Of a stretch of 53,680 bases of DNA, positions 43,205 through 52,497 are shown in pieces. Source of the stretch: Terriglobia bacterium (GTDB taxonomy: Bacteria > Acidobacteriota > Terriglobia > Terriglobales > Acidobacteriaceae); assembly GCA_020073105.1 (NCBI GenBank), contig JAIQFW010000001.1, positions 1-53,680 of the forward strand, written 5' to 3'. Numbering within the stretch: position 1 is the stretch's first letter; each line of letters starts with the position of its first letter. The position numbers and the translations under genes are program-made. A model generated the notes under the pieces. It saw nothing but the letters and a program-made list of their open reading frames with translations. It searched no databases and was not told where the DNA came from.

Positions 43205-43215
43205 TTCTGAGTGGA

Positions 43216-44160
43216 TCATTCCACTACCAGCCCGCCCGTCAACTCTGCAATCTTCCCAATTTTGTGCTCTACGCACCAGTCGCGCAGTTCATTCACGATC
43301 TTCTCCGTGGCGCAGGGGTCCCAGTAGCTGGCCGTCCCGATCTGCACCGCAGTCGCCCCTGCAAGCATGAACTCGATGATGTCTGCGGCGGTTGAGATGC
43401 CACCCATGCCGATGACGGGAATCTTCACCGCCTTGGCCGCATCGTAGACCATGCGCAGCGCGATGGGCTTAATGGCGGGGCCCGACAAGCCCGCCGTCAC
43501 ATTGGAGATTCGCGGCTTGCGGGTTTCCGGGTCAATGGCCATGGCGACGAACGTATTCACCAGTGAGATCGCGTCCGCTCCAGCTTCCTGGGCGACATGG
43601 GCCATCTGCGCGATGCTGGTCACATTGGGGGAAAGCTTCACAATCAGCGTCCGCTTGGAATTATGCCGGGCGGTGGCGACCACTTCATCCAGAGCGCGCG
43701 GGTCGCTCCCGAATTGAATTCCGCCATGCGCGGTGTTGGGGCAGGAGACGTTCAATTCGTACGCGGCGATACCTTCGCCTTCGTTCAGGATCTGTATCGT
43801 GCTCTCATAGTCTTCGCGGGTGTAGCCGAACACGTTGGCCAGAACCACAATATTCTTGATTTGACGCAGCTTGGGCAGTTTCTCATTTAGGAACGCCCTA
43901 GCCCCGATGTTCTGCAGGCCAATGGCGTTAAGCATGCCTGCAGGCGTCTCATACAGGCGAGGGGGCGGATTGCCCGCCATCGGTTCCTTGGAGAGGCCCT
44001 TGACCACGAATCCGCCGAGCTTGTCGAGGTGGACGACGTCTTCGAACTCGATCCCGTACCCAAAGGTGCCGCTGGCGGCGATGACAGGATTCTTGAGTTG
44101 GATGCCGGCGAAACTTACACCCATGTCGGGACGGCGAGCGCCATTGGGGGAAGTGGTCAT
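43216..44160 (-). CDS. pyrD: Dihydroorotate dehydrogenase, class 1B type
   Basis: The 314-residue FMN enzyme oxidises dihydroorotate to orotate in pyrimidine synthesis. Motifs are NPVIAASGTFGYG near the N terminus, the catalytic Cys in ELNVSCPNT (class 1 uses Cys as base), and FMN-phosphate binding GMGGIS and GATAVQIGTA. Class 1B partners with PyrK, which is not in this window. The ATG at 44160 was chosen; a further 52-residue upstream extension has no family-like sequence. An ATG at 44124 is also possible. Confidence 0.93.
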   Translation of the reverse strand: MTTSPNGARRPDMGVSFAGIQLKNPVIAASGTFGYGIEFEDVVHLDKLGGFVVKGLSKEPMAGNPPPRLYETPAGMLNAIGLQNIGARAFLNEKLPKLRQIKNIVVLANVFGYTREDYESTIQILNEGEGIAAYELNVSCPNTAHGGIQFGSDPRALDEVVATARHNSKRTLIVKLSPNVTSIAQMAHVAQEAGADAISLVNTFVAMAIDPETRKPRISNVTAGLSGPAIKPIALRMVYDAAKAVKIPVIGMGGISTAADIIEFMLAGATAVQIGTASYWDPCATEKIVNELRDWCVEHKIGKIAELTGGLVVE

Positions 44161-44308
44161 CGCGGTTGTAGTGTACCGCGGGCGGGATGTCCTTCCCAAA
44201 TGACCTGAATCCCAGCTGGATACGCAGTTCGCGGTCAACCGGCCAACAGCCGTGACCCGTGTGTTACCCTGAATCTTCCTTCCCACCACTGCTGAACGAG
44301 GTCTCAAC

Positions 44309-46576
44309 TTGGCCATTCATCTGCGTAGGTTTCCTGCTGTCTTCATCACGCTTTTCCTCACGGGCTCGGTTTTCGCCCAAAACACGCGTACCTGGGAACA
44401 GTCGAAGTTCGAAGACCTGACCAAGGGCACGGTCCACGGCGTGGCCGTTCGCAGTGCCGGGGGTCTGGAACTAGCCCCGTCTTTCAAAGCGCTGTCCACT
44501 ACGCAGTCAGCTTACATTTGGTCGATCGCGGCCGATCGCGATGGCAACGTCTATGCTGCCGCGGGTTCGCCTGCGCGGGTGTATCGAATTACTCCGGACG
44601 GAAAGTCAACCGTGATTTTCGAGCCGCAGGAGTTGCAAGTGCAAACCCTGGTTGTCGACAAGACCGGGGCGATCTACGCAGCCACCAACCCCGATGGGAA
44701 GATCTACAAGCTCGAACATCACGCCAGCTCAGGGAATCAAACCAAGCCAGTCTCGGAGAAGAACTCAGCCGTAGATTCCGGCTGGAGTGCGTCGGTGTAT
44801 TTCGACCCTCAAACCAAATACATCTGGGACCTGGCCCTCGACAACGCGGGCGACCTTTATGCCGCCACCGGCGACCAGGGCCAAATCTTCCGCGTGACCG
44901 CGAAGGGAGAGCACTCGATCTTCTTCAAGAGTGACGAAGCCCATATCCGGGTGCTGGCATTCGATGCCAAAGGCAATCTGATCGCCGGTTCCGATGGCAG
45001 CGGGTTGATCTACCGCATACCGCCAAACGGGGAGGGGTTTGTCCTGTACAGTGCCCCCAAGAAAGAGATCACAGCGCTCGCCATCGACAAGGAAGGGAAC
45101 ATATGCGCCGCCGGCGTCGGAGAGAAGCGTCCGTCAACTCCTGGGGGCAGTCTTCCCGCGATGCCGATTTCGGTCCCGCCGCCGGCTCCCACCGCCGGAA
45201 CCCAGACCGGTATCACCGTCACCGTTACCGGGGCCTCTACAACTCCGCCTGCCATCAACTTTCCGGGGCCAGGGTTGGGAGCCACTGGCGGCTCCGAAGT
45301 CTATCGCATCGCGCCCGATGGATCTCCGGCACGCATCTGGAGTTCCAGGGAAGACTTGGTGTATGCGCTGGCGTTTGATCCCTATGGCATGCTTCTGGCG
45401 GGCACGGGAAATCGCGGACATATTTTTGCGGTCCGTGCGGAGGACCAATTCACCGATCTGGTCACGGCTAGCGCCACTCAGGTGACGGCCTTTGCCAGTG
45501 CTCCAGGTGGCGGACTCTACGCCTCCACCAGCAATCTGGGGAAGGTCTTTCTGCTCGGCGCGGCCCCGGCCACCGAGGGCGGTTACGAGAGCGACGTCTT
45601 CGACGCGCGCATTTTCTCCCTTTGGGGGCGCGCGGAGTTTCGCGGGGCAGGCAACGTCGAGCTCTTTGCCCGCAGCGGCAATGTCGACAACCCCGATCGC
45701 AACTGGAGCGAGTGGAAGAAGGTTGATCTCGACAAGGACGGGCAGGTGGGAGTCCCTTCCGCGCGTTTCGTGCAATGGAAGGCCGTGCTCCACGCTGGCA
45801 ATCCGGCCCCCCGCGTAGACAGCGTCACGCTCAACTACCTTCCCAAGAACGTGGCCCCGGATTTCGACGATGTTTCGGTGCAAGCGGACGTGCGATACCA
45901 ATCGTTACCCAAGCCAAGTGGCGGCGACCCGAACGCGGGCGGACAACAGACGCGTTTCGACGCACCTCCCCCCGCGATTCATGACCGGGATTCCATCGGG
46001 GTGAAGTGGGGCGTCCACGACGACAACGACGACCAGATGGTCTACTCGGTCTACTACCGGGGGGACGGCGAGAGCCGGTGGTTGTTGCTCAAGGACAATC
46101 TTTCCGACAAGTTCTACTCGTTCGATGCCTCCCTCTTGCCCGATGGGGGATACGCCGTCAAAGTGGTGGCTTCGGACGCACCCTCCCACTCGCCGGGTGA
46201 AGCCCTCACGGCGGAGCGGGAAAGCGCGCGCTTTGAGGTGGACACCACGCCACCACAAGTCAGCGGACTGAAGGCTGCGATTGAAGGCGCGCAGATCCAC
46301 GTGACGTTCGGCGCGGCAGACACGTTCTCACCCATTAAGCGGGCCGAATACTCGGTGGATGCAGCTGACTGGCAGTTCGTCGAACCAGTAGGGCACCTGT
46401 CGGACTCAAAGACAGAGAATTACGATTTCCGCATCCCGGTGCCAGCTGAATCACCGCTTTCCTCAACTCCGGCATCCAAGGCCGCTGCCAGCGCCGTGGA
46501 ACATGTCGTGGTGGTGCGGGTTTACGACCGCTACGACAATATGGTTTCGGCGAAAACCGTGATTCGCGGGAAATAG
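44309..46576 (+). CDS. Exported beta-propeller protein, 755 residues
   Basis: The protein has a signal peptide (FITLFLTGSVFAQN, about 10-24) and a long propeller (about 60-450) with blades of the form 'AIDKEGN.YAA....KIYRI.PDG', as in NHL/Vgb-like proteins. A Pro/Thr-rich insert lies near 285-325. The C-terminal 300 residues are beta-rich with Fn3-like strands (YSVYYRGDGESRWLLL, FEVDTTPPQVSGLKA). The start is TTG 44309, with GAGG eight bases upstream; there is no nearby ATG. No catalytic motif is seen, and the ligand is unknown. The stop is immediately followed by a dispersed repeat. Confidence 0.82.
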   Translation: MAIHLRRFPAVFITLFLTGSVFAQNTRTWEQSKFEDLTKGTVHGVAVRSAGGLELAPSFKALSTTQSAYIWSIAADRDGNVYAAAGSPARVYRITPDGKSTVIFEPQELQVQTLVVDKTGAIYAATNPDGKIYKLEHHASSGNQTKPVSEKNSAVDSGWSASVYFDPQTKYIWDLALDNAGDLYAATGDQGQIFRVTAKGEHSIFFKSDEAHIRVLAFDAKGNLIAGSDGSGLIYRIPPNGEGFVLYSAPKKEITALAIDKEGNICAAGVGEKRPSTPGGSLPAMPISVPPPAPTAGTQTGITVTVTGASTTPPAINFPGPGLGATGGSEVYRIAPDGSPARIWSSREDLVYALAFDPYGMLLAGTGNRGHIFAVRAEDQFTDLVTASATQVTAFASAPGGGLYASTSNLGKVFLLGAAPATEGGYESDVFDARIFSLWGRAEFRGAGNVELFARSGNVDNPDRNWSEWKKVDLDKDGQVGVPSARFVQWKAVLHAGNPAPRVDSVTLNYLPKNVAPDFDDVSVQADVRYQSLPKPSGGDPNAGGQQTRFDAPPPAIHDRDSIGVKWGVHDDNDDQMVYSVYYRGDGESRWLLLKDNLSDKFYSFDASLLPDGGYAVKVVASDAPSHSPGEALTAERESARFEVDTTPPQVSGLKAAIEGAQIHVTFGAADTFSPIKRAEYSVDAADWQFVEPVGHLSDSKTENYDFRIPVPAESPLSSTPASKAAASAVEHVVVVRVYDRYDNMVSAKTVIRGK

Positions 46577-46655
46577 CCACGTAGAGACCTTGCTTGCAAC
46601 GTCTCGGTCTGCAAGGTGTGGTGGAACGAGACGTAGCAAGCTACGTCTCTACGGC
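46576..46655. repeat. GTAGAGAC inverted repeat between convergent genes
   Basis: The ends read GCCACGTAGAGAC and, complemented, GCCGTAGAGACG; CTTGC-containing inner arms follow. It begins at the stop of the propeller gene and supplies the last codons (VET) and TAG stop of the MFS gene on the minus strand. Confidence 0.75.
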
Positions 46656-47891
46656 CACGCTGAGTTCATTAGCCCGGCGCAATTCCGGGAACAGCCAGGC
46701 CCACAGCGCTATCACAATCAACGTTCCCACTCCTCCCAACACCACCGCGGGCACGGTCCCGAACCAGTGCGCAGTCAAACCGGATTCGAACTCGCCGAGT
46801 TGATTGGAAGCACCGATGAAAATCATGTCTACGGCGTTCACGCGTCCGCGCATTTCGTCCGGAGTTCCGAGCTGGACCAGGATGGCGCGAATCACCACGC
46901 TCACCATGTCGGTCGCGCCCACCAGGAATAAAGAGATCAAAGAAACCACCAGGCTTCGCGAGAGACCAAAGACGATGGTGAACACGCCGAATCCGCCAAC
47001 GCACCACAACATGGTCAATCCGACTCGATTCTTCAGCGGGCGGTAGGCCAGCAGGATGGCCATGGCGGCCGCGCCTGCTCCCGGAGCGCTGCGCAGCAGG
47101 CCCAGTCCCCACGGGCCGGTGTGGAGGATTTCACGCGCGTAAACCGGCAGCAGCGCCACCGCTCCGCCCAGCAGGACCGCAAACAAATCCAGGGAGATGG
47201 AGCCGAGAACGATCTTCTGTTGCCAGATATAGCGGAAGCCCGTAAGCACGTTGGCCAGGTTGATGGGCGTCCGCGGGCGTGGCTTCTCGCGGGCTCTGAT
47301 CTTGATCGTGGAGACGATCGCTCCCAGGGCGACGAATATTGCGGTGGCATACACGGCAGCGGGGCCACGAAAGAACGCGTACAGCAAGCCGCCAAAAGTT
47401 GGACCAAGAATGGTCGCGCCCTGGAACACGCTGGAGTTCCACGCAACCGCATTGGAAAAGTGGACCTCGGGAACGAGTTGTGGGAGCAGGGCCCGGCTTA
47501 CCGGGAAATTGAAACACCGCACCGTACCGAGCAAAACCGCCACGAAGTAGATCGGCTTCGCGGAGTGGATGCCCCGCAGAGCAAAGAACAACAGCAATCC
47601 CGAACAGGCCGCAAATCCCGCATAGCACAGCATCAGGAGACGGCGGCGGTCGAAACGGTCAGCCGCGTGGCCGGCTGCCAGGAAGAAGGCGATTCCGGGC
47701 AGGAATTGCGCTAGCCCGACCAGTCCCAGATCCAGAGGCCGCTTGGTGATTTCGTAAACCTGCCACCCGATGGCAACCGACTGCATTTCCAGCGCTATCA
47801 CGATGCAAAAGCGGGCGATCGCGTAGGCGGTGAAATCCGGGTACTGGAATGCGATGCGACCGGCAAGCCTGGGATCGGATGATGAAGACAT
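46641..47891 (-). CDS. MFS transporter, EntS-like
   Basis: The 416-residue protein has about 11-12 hydrophobic segments. A loop 2-3 motif of MFS carriers reads AAGHAADRFDRRRL. The layout (QSVAIGWQVYEITKRPLDLG, NFPVSRALLPQLVP, GRVNAVDMIFIGASNQLGEF) resembles MFS_3 exporters of the EntS type, which export siderophores or drugs. No siderophore genes are nearby, so the substrate is open. The ATG at 47891 has AGG upstream. Its stop codon lies in a dispersed repeat. Confidence 0.88.
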   Translation of the reverse strand: MSSSSDPRLAGRIAFQYPDFTAYAIARFCIVIALEMQSVAIGWQVYEITKRPLDLGLVGLAQFLPGIAFFLAAGHAADRFDRRRLLMLCYAGFAACSGLLLFFALRGIHSAKPIYFVAVLLGTVRCFNFPVSRALLPQLVPEVHFSNAVAWNSSVFQGATILGPTFGGLLYAFFRGPAAVYATAIFVALGAIVSTIKIRAREKPRPRTPINLANVLTGFRYIWQQKIVLGSISLDLFAVLLGGAVALLPVYAREILHTGPWGLGLLRSAPGAGAAAMAILLAYRPLKNRVGLTMLWCVGGFGVFTIVFGLSRSLVVSLISLFLVGATDMVSVVIRAILVQLGTPDEMRGRVNAVDMIFIGASNQLGEFESGLTAHWFGTVPAVVLGGVGTLIVIALWAWLFPELRRANELSVAVET

Positions 47892-47930
47892 GAACACCTA
47901 CTGTGCCACAAAAACGATTGTGGAGGGCGG

Positions 47931-48566
47931 GTGTCCCCGCTCGCCAAATGTCGGGTGAGACAATGGCTGCATAGCTCGATGATCTGTTGGCTCAAACTCC
48001 TCGCCTGGCTTGCGTGCGTTGTCTACTCGACCATCCCCTGCTTCTGGTTTCTGGTTCACCCCTGGGCAGAGTATTGGCGTTCCCGGAGGAAGTCGCCTTA
48101 TCGGGTGTTGCTGCCTGCTTGGGTTGCGATGTGGGTCGTCGTCGCGCTGATTACGGCGCGATGGCGGCATCTGGTGCTTTATGCCAGCGGCTGGCCATGG
48201 CCTCCGGCGATAGGCCTGTTTGGCGTTGGACTGTGGCTCTATGCGCATTCCGGCAAGAACTTCACCGCACAGCAACTCGGCGGCCTTCCCGAAGTCATCG
48301 CGGGCAATCGCGAGCAGCGGCTGGTAACTACCGGGATCCGAGCTCATGTGCGGCATCCGGTGTATCTGGCCCACCTTTGTGAAATGCTGGCGTGGAGTCT
48401 CGGGACGGGGCTGGCGGTCTGCTACGGGCTGACCGTGTTCGGGCTGCTGACGGGTGCGGTGATGATTCGGATGGAGGATCGGGAACTGGAAGCGAGATTC
48501 GGCGCGGAGTATCAGCGATACAAGGCACGGGTACCGGCCGTCGTACCGAAGCTGGGCAAGGAATGA
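47931..48566 (+). CDS. ICMT/PEMT-like membrane methyltransferase family protein
   Basis: The 211-residue protein has about five membrane segments. A C-terminal SAM-binding region is typical of isoprenylcysteine carboxyl methyltransferase-like proteins: IRAHVRHPVYLAHLCEM, then MEDRELEARFGAEYQRY and KARVPAVVP. The bacterial members' substrates are mostly unknown, with small lipids or thiols suggested. The GTG at 47931 follows GGAGG by five bases; an ATG at 47979 is possible. It is divergent from the MFS gene, with only 39 bases between. Confidence 0.85.
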   Translation: MSPLAKCRVRQWLHSSMICWLKLLAWLACVVYSTIPCFWFLVHPWAEYWRSRRKSPYRVLLPAWVAMWVVVALITARWRHLVLYASGWPWPPAIGLFGVGLWLYAHSGKNFTAQQLGGLPEVIAGNREQRLVTTGIRAHVRHPVYLAHLCEMLAWSLGTGLAVCYGLTVFGLLTGAVMIRMEDRELEARFGAEYQRYKARVPAVVPKLGKE

Positions 48567-48625
48567 TCGGTGAGCCCTCTCCGGAGGAACGACCAGAGTC
48601 ATCGGCTGCGGCCCCGGGGGTAATA

Positions 48626-48647
48626 ACCGGCCTCTTACGAGGCCGGT
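48626..48647. terminator. Perfect hairpin between convergent genes
   Basis: A 9-bp perfect stem ACCGGCCTC / GAGGCCGGT has a TTAC loop. There is no T tract. It lies 60 bases after the methyltransferase gene and 76 bases from the stop of the convergent GloVer gene. Confidence 0.5.
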
Positions 48648-48722
48648 GATCAGAGTGGCCGGTGGCCAGCCCGGAGCGCAATCGTGAGCAACACGAAAGC
48701 TGGGCCGGGCCGTGCTGCCAGA

Positions 48723-49904
48723 TTACGGCCTGATCTCAAATACGTCTCCGTTCTGTTGGCCGATCAATCCGTTCGAAACCGCGGTTCCATAAAGGTGGCC
48801 CACTTCGTCACGAATCAGTCCGGCCAACGGGAATGCTCCATCCAGGTCCCCGTTGAAGTGGTGTAGGACCTTCACCTGGCCAGCCGGATTCATGGCAAAC
48901 GCGGTCCCATCTCCGCCGCGGCCGCCGGTCTGGGCGGTGCCAAAAAGATTTCCAGCCTCATCCAGGACCAGGCCGCCATTGGGCGTTGACCCATCCGTCC
49001 CCGTGAACCGGTGCAGGACCGTGTACTTGCCGTTGCTGGAGATCTTGAACACGGTGCCGTTCTCGGAGGTGCCGCCTCGGCCGGTGGCGCCGTAGAGGTT
49101 GCCTCCCACTGTGTCCAGCAGAAGGTCGGGCTGAGGGGTTGCACCATCCCCACCATGGAAGGTGTGTAAGACCGTCAGCCTGCCATTGCTCGCGAGTCTG
49201 AACACGGTGCCGCAGCCGGCTTGCGAATGCTCTGAGCAAGCCAAGTCTCCGCCGGATTGGGCCACGCCGTACAGGTTTCCGTTGGCATCTGGAACCAGGG
49301 GTCCGAATGGCTGGCTACCGTCTGCGCCGCCGCTGAAGGAATAAAGCACGTGCAGCTTGCCAGCCGTATCCAGCCGGTATATGGTTCCGCAGCCCAATTG
49401 GCAGTTGCCATTGCCGCCGAATAGAGTTGCTCCATACAGGTTCCCAGATTTGTCCATGAGGAGGCCTCCGGACGGAACTCTGGCGTTACGGCCAAGCCCT
49501 CCCTGAAAGGCGAACAGTATTGTCTCCTCGCCCTCCGGGGAAATCTTGAACACGACACCGGCGCCGCCGGGCCCCTCGTCCGCGGTGCCATACAGGTTAC
49601 CTGCCTGATCCTGAATCAAGGACGAGGCGGGGAAGCCTCCACTCACAGTCGCAGTAAAGGTAAACAGAACCGACTCCGTGCCGGTGCTGTCGATCTTGTA
49701 CACCGTCCCTTCGCCATTTGAGCCGCCGGCGAAGGTGGTTCCATAAAAGTTGCCAGCTGCGTCCCGGAGTAGTTTTGCTTCGGGATTCGCCCCGTCATTT
49801 GTACCGTTAAACTCGTGCAGTGCGGTAAAGTTTTGCCCTTGCGCCGACGGAACCGTGACCGCCAACACCAGCAGGAAGATTGTGGCTGAAACTCGTTTCT
49901 TCAT
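48723..49904 (-). CDS. Exported GloVer tandem-repeat protein
   Basis: The 393-residue protein has a signal peptide (about 1-23) and about eight repeats of roughly 45 residues of the form 'GG....GTVFKI...G..TVLH.F.G.DG..P...L..D..GNLYGT...GG'. This is the 'GloVer' choice-of-anchor tandem repeat found in exported proteins, predicted to fold as a propeller. A few Cys pairs occur (GNCQLGCGT, CSEHSQAGC). The ATG follows GAGGAG by six bases. Function is unknown, and no anchor domain is seen at the C terminus. Confidence 0.88.
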   Translation of the reverse strand: MKKRVSATIFLLVLAVTVPSAQGQNFTALHEFNGTNDGANPEAKLLRDAAGNFYGTTFAGGSNGEGTVYKIDSTGTESVLFTFTATVSGGFPASSLIQDQAGNLYGTADEGPGGAGVVFKISPEGEETILFAFQGGLGRNARVPSGGLLMDKSGNLYGATLFGGNGNCQLGCGTIYRLDTAGKLHVLYSFSGGADGSQPFGPLVPDANGNLYGVAQSGGDLACSEHSQAGCGTVFRLASNGRLTVLHTFHGGDGATPQPDLLLDTVGGNLYGATGRGGTSENGTVFKISSNGKYTVLHRFTGTDGSTPNGGLVLDEAGNLFGTAQTGGRGGDGTAFAMNPAGQVKVLHHFNGDLDGAFPLAGLIRDEVGHLYGTAVSNGLIGQQNGDVFEIRP

Positions 49905-49995
49905 GAAAAGCTCCTCGTTGAATGATTCTTTCTTGGTAAAACAAACTGCCTACATACCCCAGTTCAAGCTTGTGACTGCGCCTGATATGAATAGG

Positions 49996-50020
49996 TGCGG
50001 GAGGGTAAACCCCTCCCGCA
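49996..50020 (-). terminator. Hairpin downstream of the 198-residue exported protein gene
   Basis: Perfect 10-bp arms (TGCGGGAGGG / CCCTCCCGCA) flank a five-base loop. On the minus strand it lies seven bases after the stop of the upstream gene, with no clear U run. Confidence 0.6.
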
Positions 50021-50026
50021 TGATGG

Positions 50027-50623
50027 CTACTTGAGGTTGAGTAATGGACCGTGATCGTCAGTGAAATTACTGGTATTCAGGACCTGAATGCCAGCCTGGT
50101 GGTCGCCGTCGAAGGCCGTCACCGTAGCTGCACAGCCCGCCTTGGAAGCGTCATTGGAATCGGCGAACCACAACCCCAGGTGATAGATCTGAATCGGAGC
50201 GGTGGCTGGATTGCTGGTCGCATCATCGGGAAATACGGAAGGAGCGGGAGCAACGCCGGGCGCATTGATGAAGGTCTCCTGGCTGAAGATACCCGTGAAG
50301 TCTCCGATTCCGTGGCCATGCCGGTCGGTAATGATATCGCCCTGGTACCAGACCAGACCGAACGGCTTATTGGGAACCTGGATCAGAAACGTGGCGAACT
50401 CGGTGTTCGCCGGAAGACCGCCTACCTCGACGTGCATGTTCTGCACCGGGCCTAGATCGTGAATGGTGACCCTTCCCTGGGCCGCCGGAAGGCAGCTTGC
50501 CGCACCGGAAGAGACCACCAGCTTGAATGCGTTAAGGTCGCTAGCGGCTGCGAACGCTCGAGTAGCCGTGCCTAGGAAACCCATGGCAGTCGCCAGGGCT
50601 ATTGTGAGTATTGTTTTCGTCAT
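50027..50623 (-). CDS. Exported hypothetical protein, 198 residues
   Basis: The protein has a signal peptide (about 1-25, ending AFAAAS). Its beta-rich mature body begins LNAFKLVVSS and contains HVEVGGLPANTEFATFLIQV, FGLVWYQGDIITDRHGHGIG and PIQIYHLGLWFAD. The pattern suggests a CHRD-like or superoxide-dismutase-like immunoglobulin fold, but no family is recognised with confidence. Two Cys residues may form a disulfide. AAGGAG lies before the ATG. A strong hairpin follows the gene. Confidence 0.75.
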   Translation of the reverse strand: MTKTILTIALATAMGFLGTATRAFAAASDLNAFKLVVSSGAASCLPAAQGRVTIHDLGPVQNMHVEVGGLPANTEFATFLIQVPNKPFGLVWYQGDIITDRHGHGIGDFTGIFSQETFINAPGVAPAPSVFPDDATSNPATAPIQIYHLGLWFADSNDASKAGCAATVTAFDGDHQAGIQVLNTSNFTDDHGPLLNLK

Positions 50624-51071
50624 GAAACTTTCTCCTTTTTGGTTGTTAGTTTTTATGGTGCTGTTTCTCTCGCTGTTTATTGCTCGGTGCCGCTAAAACC
50701 GCACGTCTTACTGCTTGGTTGGATCTGTCATTTTGTTTTGGCCGTTCTTTGCGAGCTCCTCAGCAGGTATTTTCCATGCTGTTTTGGATCGTCGCCGGCG
50801 GTTGCCAACTGTGATCTGCATCAACCTTACGGGGAATGTTCTGGACAGTCGTCAGCGCGAAGTCAACAGTTTGTAATCAAATCCACAATTCGTTTCCGAG
50901 GATTGCGAGTCATGAATTTTCCATTTCATCTCGCAACTCATCGTTCTGCGGTAACTATGCGGCGAACATGGTGTGTGCATGTCCATGCTTCTGGCTTTTT
51001 TGCTCGCCGGAGAGGTACCATATCTTTCGTTTGTCGCAGCCGAAATCCCGAGCACCGCGAGAGACCTCTTC
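50624..51071. other. Intergenic region upstream of lolC
   Basis: The 448 bases lie between a divergent exported-protein gene and the chosen lolC start; both promoters should lie here. No clear promoter, repeat or small gene was found. The lolC frame stays open back to 50973, but that part reads unlike a LolC N terminus. Confidence 0.5.
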
Positions 51072-52367
51072 GTGAGATTCGAGTTATTTGTCGCGAGCCG
51101 CTACCTGCGCGCCAAGCGCCGGCAAGCCTTCATCGGCGTCATCACCGGCATCTCCATCGCCGGAGTGGCTGCGGGAGTAGCGTCCTTGGTCATTGCGCTC
51201 GCCATCAACAACGGCTTTCGCCAGGACTTGCAAGACCGGTTGCTCGGATCGACCTCGCACATCAATCTGTTGCGCATTGAGAGCGATGGAATCAAGGACT
51301 GGCGTCCGCTCATGGACCGCCTTGCCAGGCAGCCGCATGTCGTTGCCGCGGCGCCGGCAATTTATGAACAGGTTCTGATTTCCCGTGGCCCCCGGGCTCG
51401 TGGGGCAGTGCTGAAAGGCTTGATTCCCACCGCTGAGCGTAAGGTAAGCGATCTACTGAACACGGTGAAGACCGGATCAGCCAATGCACTGGAGGAGTCG
51501 GCGGACAGGAATGTCCGCCCCACACAAGATGTTTCCCCTGACGCTCTTAAAGACGTCCAGCAGCGGGTTGCGGAAATGCCGCCCATCATCCTGGGCAAAG
51601 ATATGGCGGATGATTTGGGGGCGACCGTCGGTTCAGTGGTGTTGGTCACCAGCCCGCAAGGCGAACTGACTCCCTTTGGCATCGTGCCTAAGTACACCCG
51701 GTTTCGCGTAGCCGGAATTTTCAATTCAGGTTTTTACGACTACGACTTCTCCTGGGCCTTCGCGCGCCTGAGCGACACCCAGCGGCTTTTCGGCCTGGGG
51801 GATGAAATCTCGGTCATCGAATTCAAGGTGGATGACATTTATCAGGCAAGCCAGATCGCGAAAGCCATCGAGCAGGCTGCCGGCAAGGGCTTCATGTCGA
51901 CGAACTGGATGGAGCAGAACAAAGCCATTTTCCGCGCCCTGCGTCTAGAGCGCCTGGTGACCTTCATCACCATTGGCCTTATCGTTTTCGTGGCCGCGCT
52001 GAACATTCTCATCTCCCTGACCATGATGGTGATGGAGAAGACCCGTGACATCGCCGTGCTGATGTCGATGGGCACGCGTAGATCCCAGGTGCGCCGCATT
52101 TTCATTTCCCAGGGCGTCTTGATTGGCGTAGTCGGTACCGCCATCGGTCTGGTGCTGGGCTACGCGCTGTCCTGGGTGGGCGGACACTACCACCTGCTGT
52201 CCCTGGCCCCCGAGGTTTACTCAATTGACTATGTTCCCTTTGCTCCCCGAGCCATGGACGGGGTGCTGGTGGCGCTGGTGGCCATCGGCATATCACTGAT
52301 AGCAACGGTATATCCGTCCTGGTCGGCGGCCCGGATTCTGCCCGCCGAGGCGTTGCGTTACGAATAG
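51072..52367 (+). CDS. lolC: LolC/LolE-type lipoprotein-releasing ABC permease
   Basis: The 431-residue inner membrane protein takes lipoproteins from the inner membrane for LolA. The first membrane segment follows FELFVASRYLRAKRRQ and runs through GISIAGVAAGVASLVIALAI. A large periplasmic domain (about 50-295) and three C-terminal membrane segments with a MEKTRDIAVLMSMG loop complete the family layout. The GTG at 51072 was chosen because the family N terminus begins there; 33 residues of open frame precede it from 50973. At residues about 142-153 (SADRNVRPTQD) an in-frame dispersed palindrome is translated. lolD follows after 193 bases. Confidence 0.9.
   Translation: MRFELFVASRYLRAKRRQAFIGVITGISIAGVAAGVASLVIALAINNGFRQDLQDRLLGSTSHINLLRIESDGIKDWRPLMDRLARQPHVVAAAPAIYEQVLISRGPRARGAVLKGLIPTAERKVSDLLNTVKTGSANALEESADRNVRPTQDVSPDALKDVQQRVAEMPPIILGKDMADDLGATVGSVVLVTSPQGELTPFGIVPKYTRFRVAGIFNSGFYDYDFSWAFARLSDTQRLFGLGDEISVIEFKVDDIYQASQIAKAIEQAAGKGFMSTNWMEQNKAIFRALRLERLVTFITIGLIVFVAALNILISLTMMVMEKTRDIAVLMSMGTRRSQVRRIFISQGVLIGVVGTAIGLVLGYALSWVGGHYHLLSLAPEVYSIDYVPFAPRAMDGVLVALVAIGISLIATVYPSWSAARILPAEALRYE
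51500..51519. repeat. GGCGGACA palindrome inside lolC
   Basis: Perfect 8-bp arms GGCGGACA / TGTCCGCC flank a GGAA loop. It is followed by CCACAC and lies in frame within the periplasmic domain of LolC. The opposite strand reads VGRTFLSA, a peptide string I recall from translated dispersed repeats in other genomes. Confidence 0.7.
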
Positions 52368-52497
52368 GGCCGCTCTGTCTAACTGTAGTGACCGAGGTCA
52401 CATCCAGTTTTGTCGCGATTGCAGTACAGTTTTTCTTGCGAGGTGCTCCCGCGAAGTCGGCAGGAACATTCGCGTGCTGCTCGTGTTTTAATGGTTG

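Larger units (their letters stand above)
42914..43215. other. Intergenic region with a terminator and a dispersed repeat
   Basis: The 302 bases separate the convergent BNR-repeat and pyrD genes. They contain a plus-strand terminator at 43066-43099 and an ATCCGTGG-family repeat at 43107-43204. No gene is seen. Confidence 0.7.

Noticed and set aside
50973-51071. N-terminal extension of lolC by 33 residues
   Set aside because: The frame is open, but the LolC family N terminus begins at the GTG at 51072, and the extension has no family-like pattern.
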